From Mesorhizobium australicum WSM2073 (GTDB lineage Bacteria > Pseudomonadota > Alphaproteobacteria > Rhizobiales > Rhizobiaceae), in contig NC_019973.1 in assembly GCF_000230995.2 (NCBI RefSeq), positions 3,300,001 through 3,364,000 on the forward strand: 64,000 bases of DNA, written 5' to 3'. Under the pieces are notes generated by a model that did no database searches, was not told the DNA's origin, and saw only the letters and a list, made by a program, of their open reading frames with translations. How positions within the stretch are numbered: the first letter of the stretch is position 1; each line of letters begins with the position of its first letter. Of the stretch, positions 45,384-53,718 are shown one piece after another. Made by a program: the position numbers and the translations under genes.

Positions 45384-46274
45384 TCAAGCCGGCCGGTAGA
45401 TCCGCTCCGCCGTATTCCAGAAGATATCAGCCTCGGCCGCCGGACCGTGCTTCGCTACAGCCGCGCGGTGGGCCTTGATCAGTTCGGCGTGGCTGGTCCA
45501 CAACTTCTCGATGGGGAAGTTGGAACCGAACATCAGGTGATCCGCGCCCAATATCTCGATCGCGTTGTCGACGATATAGGCAATCAGCCCGGGGTCGTTG
45601 CGGTGGACGAAGGTGCCGAGACCGGAGAGCTTGGCGTAGACGTTCGGCGCCGCCGACAGCGTGCGCAGCCCAGCCTTCCAGGCTTCGGTGGTTTCCTGAT
45701 CCATGCCGGTCAGCATGCCGGCATGGGTGAGGATGAAATTGGTTTCGGGGTTCTCGCCGACCAGCGTCAGCCCGTCCTTCATCTGGGCGGGAAAGAGCTG
45801 CAGGTCGAAGGACAAGCTGTAATCCTTCAGCCGCGCCACATTGGCCCGTACCCTGGGATCGATCACCTGATCGGGGCCAGTGGCGAAGCGGAAGGCTGGC
45901 GTCTCGTGCCAATGCAACTGCATGCGCACGCCGCGCAGCAGCGGATATTTTTTCAGGCGGTCGATCTGGGGTCTGATATCGTCCACCGTCATGTCGGTGT
46001 AGCCGACGATGGCGTGCGGCCAGCCGGTTTCATCAGCCGTCTTTTGCAGGAAGGCGACTTCCTTCTCGAAATCCTCCTTCGCCCAGTTGGTCTGGACGTA
46101 GACCGCTTTCTCGACGCCGGAATCTTGCTGGTCGGCGAGAAACTCCTCGATCGGGTAGTCGCGGCGGATCGGCTCGTAGGGGCCGAAGATGCGCGGCACC
46201 ATCGGCCCGACCAGCCAGGGCTGGTCCTGCTGGCGCCAGATATGGAAATGCGCGTCGATGGCTTTCTGCATCAC
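45384..46274 (-). CDS. Amidohydrolase-2 family metal-dependent hydrolase
   Basis: 296 residues of the PF04909-type TIM-barrel family. AIDAHFHIW (HxH metal site), LLRGVRMQLHWHETPAF, NFILTHAGMLTG and LMFGSNFPIEKLW (Asp replaced by Asn at the usual GSDxP) are visible. Relatives hydrolyse lactones such as fuconolactone or decarboxylate aromatic acids. Four-base overlap with the upstream VWA gene ties it to the molybdoenzyme operon, so it may act on the oxidation product. Confidence 0.88.
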   Translation of the reverse strand: MMQKAIDAHFHIWRQQDQPWLVGPMVPRIFGPYEPIRRDYPIEEFLADQQDSGVEKAVYVQTNWAKEDFEKEVAFLQKTADETGWPHAIVGYTDMTVDDIRPQIDRLKKYPLLRGVRMQLHWHETPAFRFATGPDQVIDPRVRANVARLKDYSLSFDLQLFPAQMKDGLTLVGENPETNFILTHAGMLTGMDQETTEAWKAGLRTLSAAPNVYAKLSGLGTFVHRNDPGLIAYIVDNAIEILGADHLMFGSNFPIEKLWTSHAELIKAHRAAVAKHGPAAEADIFWNTAERIYRPA

Positions 46275-47542
46275 GATACCCTTTTCCAGATTGTCGCCGC
46301 CCGTGGGGCAGGGCGGGCGAGCGACAGGATGAAATCGGTGAGGCTGTTCACCGACGAGCCGTCGACCAGATCGTCGAGGTCGGGCAGGATGGCGCGAAGT
46401 GCCGCCGTTGCCGGCTGGAAGCGCGGGTCGCCGGCCAAAGGTGTCGCCAGCGACAGCCGGAACGCGCGGGCGCTCAGCCGGCGGATCGCCGTCTCCAGTT
46501 CGGCATGGTCGCCGCGCTCCAGCGCGTCGGACAGGATGATCACTGCCGCACCACGTGCGAAGGCGGAAAAACGCGGCACGGAGAGGAAGGCAAGCAGCGT
46601 TGGTCCCATGCGGGTGCCGCCGTCCCAGTCGTCGACCTGGGCGGCCGCGCGCGCCAGCGCCTGCTCGCGGTCGCGGATGCGCAGCGCTGACGTGATGCGG
46701 GTCAGACGCGTCCCGAAGGTGAAGATTTCTGCCCGGTCAGCGCCTTGCACGGCGGCATGCGCGAGCTTCAAATAATCAGACGTGTGGAGCTTCATCGAGC
46801 CGGACACGTCGATCAGGATCAGCAGTTTGCGCGGCACGGTCTGGCGGCGGCGCAGCAGCGGCGAGGGGACATCGCCATCGGCGCTGACGATTTCCCTGAG
46901 CGAGCGGCGCAGGTCGAGCTTGCCGCGCGAATGGGTGCGCACCGTGCGGAAGGAGCGGCGCGCGGGCAAGGCGTTCGACAGTCGACGACGAAAGGCGGTT
47001 AGCCTGTCGTCGTCGTGCTGGAAGTCGCGGCTGCTCAACTGTTCGATCGCCGAGGATAGCTCGCCGCCTTCCTGTCGCTGCTCGGCTTCGATCCGCTCGT
47101 CGTCGGCGCCGCCATCATCCTTGACGCGGGTTTCCTCGTCGCTGTCGCCTTCCACCACGGCTGATGTGTTGCCGTAAAAATGGCTTTGGAAATGCGCCTC
47201 GAATTCGTCGCGGCGGTCAGGTGGCGGCGCCAGGGTGGCGAGCGCTGCCTCGCGGATGTCGGCCATAGAGCGTGGCCCAAGCAAGGTTACCGCCTGCATG
47301 AAGCCGCAGACTTGTTCGGGGGCTATGGCAAAGCCGTAGCGGCGCAGCAGGCGGGCGAAGCCGAGCAAGGGCGCGGCGGCGGGAGGTACGCTCTCCTCGC
47401 CCCGTTTACGGGGAGAGGATGCCGGCAGGCAGGTGAGGGGCGGCGCCACCCTTTGCCCCTCATGGCGCCGCCCCTCATCCGCCCCTTCGGGGCACCTTCT
47501 CCCCGTGAACGGGGCGAAGGGATCGTTGACGTCCCCGCTCAC
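46271..47542 (-). CDS. VWA-domain protein, CoxE-like
   Basis: 423 residues, GTG start overlapping the MoxR-like stop. The C-terminal von Willebrand A domain has the MIDAS motif LLILIDVSGSMK, then GADRAEIFTFGTRLTRIT, WDGGTRMGPTLLAF, ALERGDHAELETAI. CoxE-type proteins work with a MoxR ATPase in maturing molybdenum hydroxylases. Residues ~8-50 (APFTGRRCPEGADEGRR...LPASSPRKRGEES) are translated from a palindromic repeat and interrupt the family N-terminus, which resumes at LLGFARLLRRYGFAIAPEQV. Confidence 0.85.
   Translation of the reverse strand: MSGDVNDPFAPFTGRRCPEGADEGRRHEGQRVAPPLTCLPASSPRKRGEESVPPAAAPLLGFARLLRRYGFAIAPEQVCGFMQAVTLLGPRSMADIREAALATLAPPPDRRDEFEAHFQSHFYGNTSAVVEGDSDEETRVKDDGGADDERIEAEQRQEGGELSSAIEQLSSRDFQHDDDRLTAFRRRLSNALPARRSFRTVRTHSRGKLDLRRSLREIVSADGDVPSPLLRRRQTVPRKLLILIDVSGSMKLHTSDYLKLAHAAVQGADRAEIFTFGTRLTRITSALRIRDREQALARAAAQVDDWDGGTRMGPTLLAFLSVPRFSAFARGAAVIILSDALERGDHAELETAIRRLSARAFRLSLATPLAGDPRFQPATAALRAILPDLDDLVDGSSVNSLTDFILSLARPAPRAATIWKRVS
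47391..47520. repeat. Palindromic repeat inserted in the CoxE-like reading frame
   Basis: The 130-base block has related ends (CCTCGCCCCGTTTACGGGG and CCCCGTGAACGGGGCGAAGG are inverted near-copies) and a central dyad GTGAGGGGCGGCGCCA (47433) / TGGCGCCGCCCCTCAT (47463, 15 of 16 match). It looks like the short dispersed repeats of Mesorhizobium-type genomes, usually intergenic; here it is read in frame. Confidence 0.7.
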
Positions 47543-48420
47543 GCCAGTGCCTCCTCGACGATGCGGCCAAGCTCGGGGGCGATGTAGGAGAGGTCTTCCT
47601 CGTCCTTGATCAACACGCCGATGGCGCGGCGGAAGGCTTCCGGCCACGGGCTGCCGCCCTTCTCCAGGATCGTCGCGGCATTGGCCCATTCGACGGCTTC
47701 GGCGATGCCGGGCGGCTTGGCGAGCGGACGGGCGCGGATGGTCTGCACCGCAGCCGCCACCGCGCGCGCGGTAGCCTCCGCGACATCGCCAGCACGCAGC
47801 ATGATGATGGCGGCCTCGCGTTCGGCGTCGGGGTAGCCGATCCAGTGATAGACGCAGCGGCGGCGCAGCGCCTCGGCGAGTTCACGGGTGCGGTTCGAAG
47901 TCAGGATGACGATCGGCTGTGCGGCGGCACGGATGGTGCCGCGCTCGGGGATGCTGATCTGGAAGTCGGACAGGAATTCCAGCAGCAGTGCCTCGAATTC
48001 ATGATCCGAGCGATCGATCTCATCGACCAGCAAAATACGCTGCCGCGGCGCCTTCAGCACCTGCAGCAGCGGCCGGGCAATCAGGAAACGGTCGTCATAG
48101 ATGTCGATCTCGTGCTCGCCGGCATGGCGGATGGCGAGCAGTTGGCGCTGATAGTTCCACTCATAAAGCGCATGCGCGGCGTCGATGCCTTCGTAGCATT
48201 GCAGCCGCACCAGATCGCGGCCGAGCAGCTCGGCGATCGCCTTGGCGGCTTCCGTCTTGCCGACGCCCGGCGCGCCTTCGAGCAGCAGAGGCTTGCCGAG
48301 CCGGATAGCCAGAAAGATGGCGGTGGCGAGGCTGTCGTCGGCCAGATAGCGCGAGGCGGCGAGGCGCTCGGCCACCGCCTCCGGCGAGGTCGCGAGCGTC
48401 TCGGCGTTTACCTCGGGCAT
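47539..48420 (-). CDS. MoxR-family AAA+ ATPase, CoxD-like
   Basis: 293 residues. Walker A GAPGVGKT (49-56), Walker B ILLVDEIDRSDHEFEALLLEFL and sensor-1 PIVILTSNRTRELAEALRRRC are present. MoxR/CoxD ATPases act with the VWA partner as chaperones for cofactor insertion into molybdenum hydroxylases. The ATG lies eight bases after the molybdopterin subunit stop. An upstream extension of the frame encodes no family sequence. Confidence 0.92.
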   Translation of the reverse strand: MPEVNAETLATSPEAVAERLAASRYLADDSLATAIFLAIRLGKPLLLEGAPGVGKTEAAKAIAELLGRDLVRLQCYEGIDAAHALYEWNYQRQLLAIRHAGEHEIDIYDDRFLIARPLLQVLKAPRQRILLVDEIDRSDHEFEALLLEFLSDFQISIPERGTIRAAAQPIVILTSNRTRELAEALRRRCVYHWIGYPDAEREAAIIMLRAGDVAEATARAVAAAVQTIRARPLAKPPGIAEAVEWANAATILEKGGSPWPEAFRRAIGVLIKDEEDLSYIAPELGRIVEEALA

Positions 48421-48428
48421 GTCGGTCC

Positions 48429-49433
48429 TCAGTTCGCGGCTTGCGCCTTGAGCGCGCGCAAAATGCGTTCCGGCGTGATCGGCAGCGTGTCGATGCGCAC
48501 GCCGACCGCGTCGAAGACGGCGTTGGCGACCGCCGGGATTTGGGGGTTGGCGCACATTTCGCCCGGTCCCTTGGCGCCATAGGGGCCATCTGCCGAAGGC
48601 CGCTCCAGCACGATGATTTCGGTTTCGGCGAGGTCGCCGGGACCAGGCATCAGATACTGGTTGAAGTCGGTGCCGCCATGGTCGCGGTTGGGGTAGTAGG
48701 GCTCGGTCGTCTCGTAGAGCGCATGGCTGATGCCCATCCAGGAGCCGCCGACCAGCTGCTGCTCGACCATTTTGGGGTTCAACGCGCGGCCGATCTCGAA
48801 GACGTTCTTCACCGTCAGCACCGTGACCTCGCCGGTTTCGTCGTCGACTTCCACCTCGGCCACCGTGCAGGCATGCGCGTAGCAGGTCGACGGCTTCATC
48901 GCGCCGGTCTCCTTCTCCGGATAGGAGCGCGGGATCAAAAACATGCCGCGGCCTGAGATCGAGCGGCCGCGCTTGAAATGCGCCGACAGGGCGACATCGA
49001 AGATCGAGATCGATCTCTGCGGCGCGCCCTTGACCAGTATGTTGCCCTGGCCGTCGGTTTCGAGGTCCGAGGCATTCACTTCCAGTTCCTCGGCCGCCAC
49101 TTCAAGCATCACCTGGCGGGCTTCCCTGGCGGCCTGGATGACCGCGTTGCCGGCGCGGTGTGTGCCGCGCGAGGCGAAGGTGCCCATGCAGTGCGGGCCG
49201 GTGTCGGTGTCGGCGGTGTCGACGACGACGCGGTCGGTCGGCACGCCGATCGTCTCGGCGCAGATCTGCGCCATGATCTGCTTCATGCCCTGGCCGAGAT
49301 CGACGCTGGAAAGTGTGACCATGAAATTGCCGGTCGGGGTCGAATGCACCAGCGCCTGGGTCGGGTCGCCGCCAAGGTTCATGCCGGTGGGATAGTTGAT
49401 CGCGGCGACGCCGCGTCCACGCCTGATCGCCAT
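48429..49433 (-). CDS. Xanthine-dehydrogenase-family molybdopterin subunit, C-terminal half
   Basis: 334 residues starting MAIRRGRGVAAINYPTGMNLGG. It carries the second molybdopterin-binding half: LSSVDLGQGMKQIMAQICAETIGVP, GTFASRGTHRAGNAVIQAA and the catalytic-Glu segment GPYGAKGPGEMCANPQIPAVANAVFDA. Only one base separates it from the stop of the N-terminal half (TGA-G-ATG), in another frame. Together they make 789 residues, the normal length of one subunit. Confidence 0.9.
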   Translation of the reverse strand: MAIRRGRGVAAINYPTGMNLGGDPTQALVHSTPTGNFMVTLSSVDLGQGMKQIMAQICAETIGVPTDRVVVDTADTDTGPHCMGTFASRGTHRAGNAVIQAAREARQVMLEVAAEELEVNASDLETDGQGNILVKGAPQRSISIFDVALSAHFKRGRSISGRGMFLIPRSYPEKETGAMKPSTCYAHACTVAEVEVDDETGEVTVLTVKNVFEIGRALNPKMVEQQLVGGSWMGISHALYETTEPYYPNRDHGGTDFNQYLMPGPGDLAETEIIVLERPSADGPYGAKGPGEMCANPQIPAVANAVFDAVGVRIDTLPITPERILRALKAQAAN

Positions 49434-49434
49434 C

Positions 49435-50802
49435 TCAAGCTCCGTTCTTGTACGAGGACATCGCCATGTATTTCTCCGCCACCGGCCAGTGGGCGGCGCG
49501 CGAGGCTTCCTGCATGCATTCGATGAGTGCCGCGCCCTCGGTCGGCTGGCGATGCGCCTTCATGTCGCCGTCGCGATAGGCATTGATGAAGCGGAATTCG
49601 AGTGGATCCATGCCGATCAGCCGCGCCAGCTTGTCCATCTGCACCTCCAGCGCGAAATCGCCGATGGTGACGCCGAAGCCGCGCATGGCCGACGACGGCG
49701 TGCGATTGGTGTAGACGCAGTAGGTGTCGATCCAGACGTTGGGGATGGTGTAGGGACCGGGATAGTGCCCGGCGCCCTTCTGCGCGCCATAGGGCGAGTG
49801 GCGGGAGTAGGCACCGGCATCGGTGTAGCCGGTGACCTTCCGTGCGACGATGCGGCCATCGTTCATGACGCCGTCCTTGATGACGACTTTTTCGGCCGCG
49901 CGGGGCGAGGAGATCTGCATCTCCTCCTCGCGGCTGTAGATAAAACAGACTGGTCGCCCGGTTAGTTTTGCGCCGAGGATGGCAATCGGCTCGACGATGA
50001 CATCGACCTTGCCGCCGAAACCGCCGCCGACCGTGCCGCCGACAAAATGCAGCTTGCTGCCCGGCATCTGCAGGATGATCGAGGTGTTGTCGAGGGTGAA
50101 GAACATCGCCTGTGTGTTGGTGTAGCAGGTGAAGCGGTCATTGCCCTCGGGCGCCACCACGCAACCAGTGGTCTCGGTCGGCGCGTGCTCGATGGGCGAG
50201 GACTGATAGCTTTGCTCCAGCACGTGATCGGCTTCGGCAAAGCCCGCCTCGACATCGCCGAAGCGCACCTTGCGGCACGCGCCGCTGTCATAGAGGTAAT
50301 AGTTCTGGCCGTGATATTCGTTGACGATGGGCGCGCCGGGCTTCAGCGCTTCCTCCATGTCGAACACGGCGGGCAGCACTTCATAATCGACCTTGACCTT
50401 GGCGGCGGCTTCCTGGGCGGCCCGCTCGGTTTCGGCCAGCACCGCCACCACGGCCTCGCCCTTCCAGCGTACCTTACCGTCGGCCAGGACCGTCTCGTCT
50501 TCCGGTCCGACCTGGATCAGGATCAGGATCGTGTAGACATTGTGCGGCACGTCCCTGGCCGTCAGCACCTTGACCACGCCCGGATGTTTTTCGGCCTCCG
50601 ACGTGTCGATCGAGCGGATGCGGGCATGGTGATGAGGGCTGCGCACCATCTTCAAATGCAGCATGCCGGGAAAGTTGCGGTCGGCGAAATAGGCGGTCTT
50701 GCCGGTGACGTGGCCTGGCGAATCCGAGCGTGGCCGCGGTTGACCGATCTCGTTGAGGTCATCCTTGCGAACGTCCGAGAAATAGCTTTTGCGCAGTTCC
50801 AT
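49435..50802 (-). CDS. Xanthine-dehydrogenase-family molybdopterin subunit, N-terminal half
   Basis: 455 residues: substrate-channel domain then first molybdopterin domain with FVGGTVGGGFGGKVD and TNRTPSSAMRGFGVTIGDFALE. The CO-dehydrogenase form I loop AYxCSFR is absent, so CO is not the expected substrate. It ends SSYKNGA at the natural hinge between the two molybdopterin domains. Split large subunits are known, for example in nicotinate dehydrogenase of Eubacterium barkeri. A frameshift is the alternative. Confidence 0.9.
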   Translation of the reverse strand: MELRKSYFSDVRKDDLNEIGQPRPRSDSPGHVTGKTAYFADRNFPGMLHLKMVRSPHHHARIRSIDTSEAEKHPGVVKVLTARDVPHNVYTILILIQVGPEDETVLADGKVRWKGEAVVAVLAETERAAQEAAAKVKVDYEVLPAVFDMEEALKPGAPIVNEYHGQNYYLYDSGACRKVRFGDVEAGFAEADHVLEQSYQSSPIEHAPTETTGCVVAPEGNDRFTCYTNTQAMFFTLDNTSIILQMPGSKLHFVGGTVGGGFGGKVDVIVEPIAILGAKLTGRPVCFIYSREEEMQISSPRAAEKVVIKDGVMNDGRIVARKVTGYTDAGAYSRHSPYGAQKGAGHYPGPYTIPNVWIDTYCVYTNRTPSSAMRGFGVTIGDFALEVQMDKLARLIGMDPLEFRFINAYRDGDMKAHRQPTEGAALIECMQEASRAAHWPVAEKYMAMSSYKNGA

Positions 50803-50812
50803 CTTGTTTCCC

Positions 50813-51295
50813 TCAGGTCGCGTTCTGCGAATTGGCGCGGGCGGCGGTCAGCACCGCCTGGATGATCGGCTCGTAGCCGGTGCAGCGGCAGACGTTCCCG
50901 GACAGCGCCTCGACCACCTCGTCACGGCTGGGATTGGGCGTGTGGTCGAGCAGCACCTTGGCCGCCATGATCATGCCCGGCGTGCAGAAGCCGCATTGGC
51001 TGGCGAAGGCGTCGAGGAAGGCGCGTTGCAGCGGGTGCAGCACGCCGCCTTCGGCGAGGCCCGATGTGGTGGTGATCGTTGCACCGTTGCAGGTCTCGGC
51101 CAGCGTCAGGCAGGACAGCCGGAGTTCGCCGTCGATAATCACCGAGCAGGCCCCGCAAGTGCCCTGATGGCAGCCGCCCTTAGGCGAGGTGTCGCCGATC
51201 TTGTCGCGCAAGGCGTTGAGCAGCGTGGTGCCGCTTTCGACGAATTCGGCCTTCTCAGATCCATTGAGCGTGAACTGGACGGGAATCTTTGCCAT
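50813..51295 (-). CDS. Molybdenum hydroxylase iron-sulfur subunit, 2x[2Fe-2S]
   Basis: 160 residues. The plant-type cluster motif KGGCHQGTCGACSV...LSCLTL and the alpha-helical cluster motif SQCGFCTPGMIMAAKVLL...GNVCRCTGYEPII are complete, giving the full set of eight cysteines. It passes electrons from the molybdenum centre to FAD. It lies ten bases upstream of the large subunit gene. Confidence 0.95.
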   Translation of the reverse strand: MAKIPVQFTLNGSEKAEFVESGTTLLNALRDKIGDTSPKGGCHQGTCGACSVIIDGELRLSCLTLAETCNGATITTTSGLAEGGVLHPLQRAFLDAFASQCGFCTPGMIMAAKVLLDHTPNPSRDEVVEALSGNVCRCTGYEPIIQAVLTAARANSQNAT

Positions 51296-51348
51296 TCTTC
51301 CTCCTTGCGCGCCTGCCCCGTAGGGAAAGCGCGCCCCCCCGATTGTGA

Positions 51349-52143
51349 TTAGCCGAGCAGCAGCCGACCGAGATGGACCGGCAGAACTTCGGCGCGATAC
51401 CATGCGCTTGCGATCGAGTCGGTGATCGGCGCGGTGCCTTCGCTGGCGGCGGCCAGTGCTGGCGCGATGCCGTCATGGTCAAGCCTTTTGCCGATTAGCG
51501 CCTTCTCCGCCGCCTCGGCGCGCACCGGCCGGTCGGCCATGCAACCAAGTGCGATGCGCGCAGAAGAGACGGTGCCGTCGGCAGCCTGCTCCAGCAGGGC
51601 GGCAATGCTCAGCACCGAGACGCCCTTGGGTTTGATCCGCGACACTTTGAGGAAGCGGAAGCTGTCGGCCTTCGGAAGCGCGAAACTGACTGACGTGACG
51701 ATGGAACGATTATCGTCTCGCCCCGTCAGGAAGGTCTCGATAGGCATTTCGCTGTCGCCGGTGCTGACCAGGGCGTCGAGCGCCAGCAAGGCGACGGCGA
51801 AATCGCCATAGGGGCTTGGCGCAAACAGGTTGCCGCCGACGGTGGCCATGTTGCGGATGGCCGGGCCGCCGACAGCGCGCGCGGCCTTGGCAAGCTGGCC
51901 GAGCTCGCGATGGCGGGCGATCGCCGCCATGGTCACCGAAGCGCCGATGCGGACCGTGCCGCCGGAGACCGCGATTGCCGACAGGGCCGGGTCGGTCGAC
52001 CTGACAAGGCTGGAGACCGAGACATCGCCTTCATTGGCGGCGCGTACGACAAGCGTGCCGCCGCCGAGATAGCGCGTGCCGGCGCCTTTCAGCGCCGCGC
52101 TGGCGTCTTTCACCGTTGCAAAACTCTGCAATGCCAGCGCCAT
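51349..52143 (-). CDS. Molybdenum hydroxylase FAD-binding subunit
   Basis: 264 residues, CO-dehydrogenase-medium-type flavoprotein. FAD motifs AGTRYLGGGTLVV (usually AGGT) and IRNMATVGGNLFAPSPYGDFAVALLALDA (the TIGGN site) are visible. GAGGAG lies just before the ATG at 52143; an in-frame ATG 27 bases upstream is less well placed. It completes the three-component enzyme. Confidence 0.93.
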   Translation of the reverse strand: MALALQSFATVKDASAALKGAGTRYLGGGTLVVRAANEGDVSVSSLVRSTDPALSAIAVSGGTVRIGASVTMAAIARHRELGQLAKAARAVGGPAIRNMATVGGNLFAPSPYGDFAVALLALDALVSTGDSEMPIETFLTGRDDNRSIVTSVSFALPKADSFRFLKVSRIKPKGVSVLSIAALLEQAADGTVSSARIALGCMADRPVRAEAAEKALIGKRLDHDGIAPALAAASEGTAPITDSIASAWYRAEVLPVHLGRLLLG

Positions 52144-52153
52144 GGCCCGCTCC

Positions 52154-52597
52154 TCAACTCTGGCCGGCAAAATGGCTCTTCAGGGCGTTGAAGCCGCCCT
52201 GGAAGACATTGGCGCCCATGCCCTCGGCCAGCTTGTCGGCTTCTTCGGGTGCTGCGTCGAAGCTGGCGGTCCATTCGGCATAGGTGCGGTCGCCATCGGT
52301 GACGCGCCGCAATTGCAGCGTAGCCCTGTGGTTGGTGAGCGGCTGCGGCGTTTCCAGGATCGAATAGCTGACGAGGAAATTGTCATCGGAGAAGTCGAGC
52401 AGTTTTTCGCGCAGGCGGGCACCGCTGGCCAGTTGGAAGTTGCGCACGCAGCCGATCGTGCTGGCATCCTTGCCGTCTTCGATATGGCTCTCGACCATGC
52501 GTGGATGCCAATCCGGCAACCCGTTAAAGTCGCGTATGCGCGCCCAAACCCTTTCGACCGGTGCGTCGATCACGCTGGAAATGGTGACTTTGGGCAT
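52154..52597 (-). CDS. SRPBCC-family protein, CoxG-like position
   Basis: 147 residues with the START/Bet v1-like helix-grip pattern: SSVIDAPVERVWARIRDFNGLPDWHP, RNFQLASGARLREKLLDFSDDNFLVSYSILETPQPL, C-terminal amphipathic helix ADKLAEGMGANVFQGGFNALKSHF. In many molybdenum hydroxylase operons a SRPBCC protein (CoxG) anchors or assists the enzyme. It is the first gene of the operon, ten bases ahead of the FAD subunit. Confidence 0.85.
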   Translation of the reverse strand: MPKVTISSVIDAPVERVWARIRDFNGLPDWHPRMVESHIEDGKDASTIGCVRNFQLASGARLREKLLDFSDDNFLVSYSILETPQPLTNHRATLQLRRVTDGDRTYAEWTASFDAAPEEADKLAEGMGANVFQGGFNALKSHFAGQS

Positions 52598-52711
52598 ATG
52601 ATGTTCCCTTGCGAATTTCGTTGCGGCAAGGGTAGGGCGCTAGCGCGCACAGCGCTTATCAATGCGTCTTGAGCATCTATCAACCAGTCTGAAAAACAGA
52701 TGGTTGCCGGC

Positions 52712-53539
52712 TCAGGCCATTGCCCGCGCGGCCTCGCGGTAGAGCGTCGGCGGCACGCCGACATGGTCACGGAAGAAGCGCGAGAAATTGCCTTGCGTGG
52801 TGAAGCCGAGATTGCAGGCGACCGAGATCAGCGGCTCGCGCGACCATTGCAACTGCCGCACCGCTTCCTCCATACGCAGCGTGTTCCAATAGACGTTGGG
52901 CGTCAGGTTGGTCTGTTCCTTGAACAAGGCGAAGAAATGCGGCCGCGAAAGACCAACGGCGCGGGCAACGTCGTCGAAGGAGATGCGTTCGCAGACATTG
53001 GCCTTCATCAGCTGGATCGCCTTGCGAACGCGGAAATCCTGCACGGTGTTTATGCGGCCGCGCGCTTCCTGCGGCGCCGAGGCGTCGGCGGCATCGAGCA
53101 CCGAGTCGATGAATCGCTCGATCTCGTAGTTGGCGACATCGTCGACGCTCTCATTGTCGGTGAGATGGTCGAGCAGGCTGGCGGCCGCCTGGTGCAGCCA
53201 AGGCTCGAGCGCGATCGCCGCCCGCGAAAACAGCGGCGCGCTGGATGGCAGGTCGCGCCGGCGGCGGGCCCAGTCGGGATCGATGTAGAAGGCGAGAAAC
53301 AGACCGGGCGTCCCGTTTTGCGACAGGACGTGGCTGTGGGGCTGGAAGGAATTGATGCCGGCGGCTGTGCGAGGGCCGAGGCGGACCGTCTCGCGGCCGA
53401 TGGTCATCTCGCCGGCGGTGCCTTCGAGCCAGATGATCAGATGTGCCTCGACATGGGCATGGGTGACGAAGTCGCTCGCGACATTCAGGACAGAAACATG
53501 TCCGAACCGGCCCCAGTAGAGCCTGATCGCTTCCGTCAT
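52712..53539 (-). CDS. AraC-family transcriptional regulator
   Basis: 275 residues: N-terminal cupin-like sensor (HAHVEAHLIIWLEGTAGEMTIGRETVRLGPRTAAGINSFQPHSH) and two C-terminal helix-turn-helices (RISFDDVARAVGLSRPHFFALFKEQT and LISVACNLGFTTQGNFSRFFRDHVGVPPTLYR). GGGAGGATATGCC precedes the ATG. It lies on the same strand just upstream of the molybdoenzyme operon and is its most likely regulator. Confidence 0.92.
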   Translation of the reverse strand: MTEAIRLYWGRFGHVSVLNVASDFVTHAHVEAHLIIWLEGTAGEMTIGRETVRLGPRTAAGINSFQPHSHVLSQNGTPGLFLAFYIDPDWARRRRDLPSSAPLFSRAAIALEPWLHQAAASLLDHLTDNESVDDVANYEIERFIDSVLDAADASAPQEARGRINTVQDFRVRKAIQLMKANVCERISFDDVARAVGLSRPHFFALFKEQTNLTPNVYWNTLRMEEAVRQLQWSREPLISVACNLGFTTQGNFSRFFRDHVGVPPTLYREAARAMA

Positions 53540-53718
53540 GGCATATCCTCCCGCAAGCGACTGGCCTCCCTTCGCTTGCAGGGAGGATTGTGCGGCCGGT
53601 TTTCGGCGTCCGTCAAGGCATCGGCTGTTGGCCGCTACCAATGGAGGTCGGCTTCAGCCGATTTTCAGACTGAGCGATAGGAACCAGAATGAATGGCGCT
53701 TCGACGGCGAAGAGCCCC

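Noticed and set aside
50813..52143. CO dehydrogenase (coxSML) as the identity of the molybdoenzyme
   Set aside because: The large subunit lacks the AYxCSFR active-site loop of form I CO dehydrogenase; only the helper genes resemble cox.
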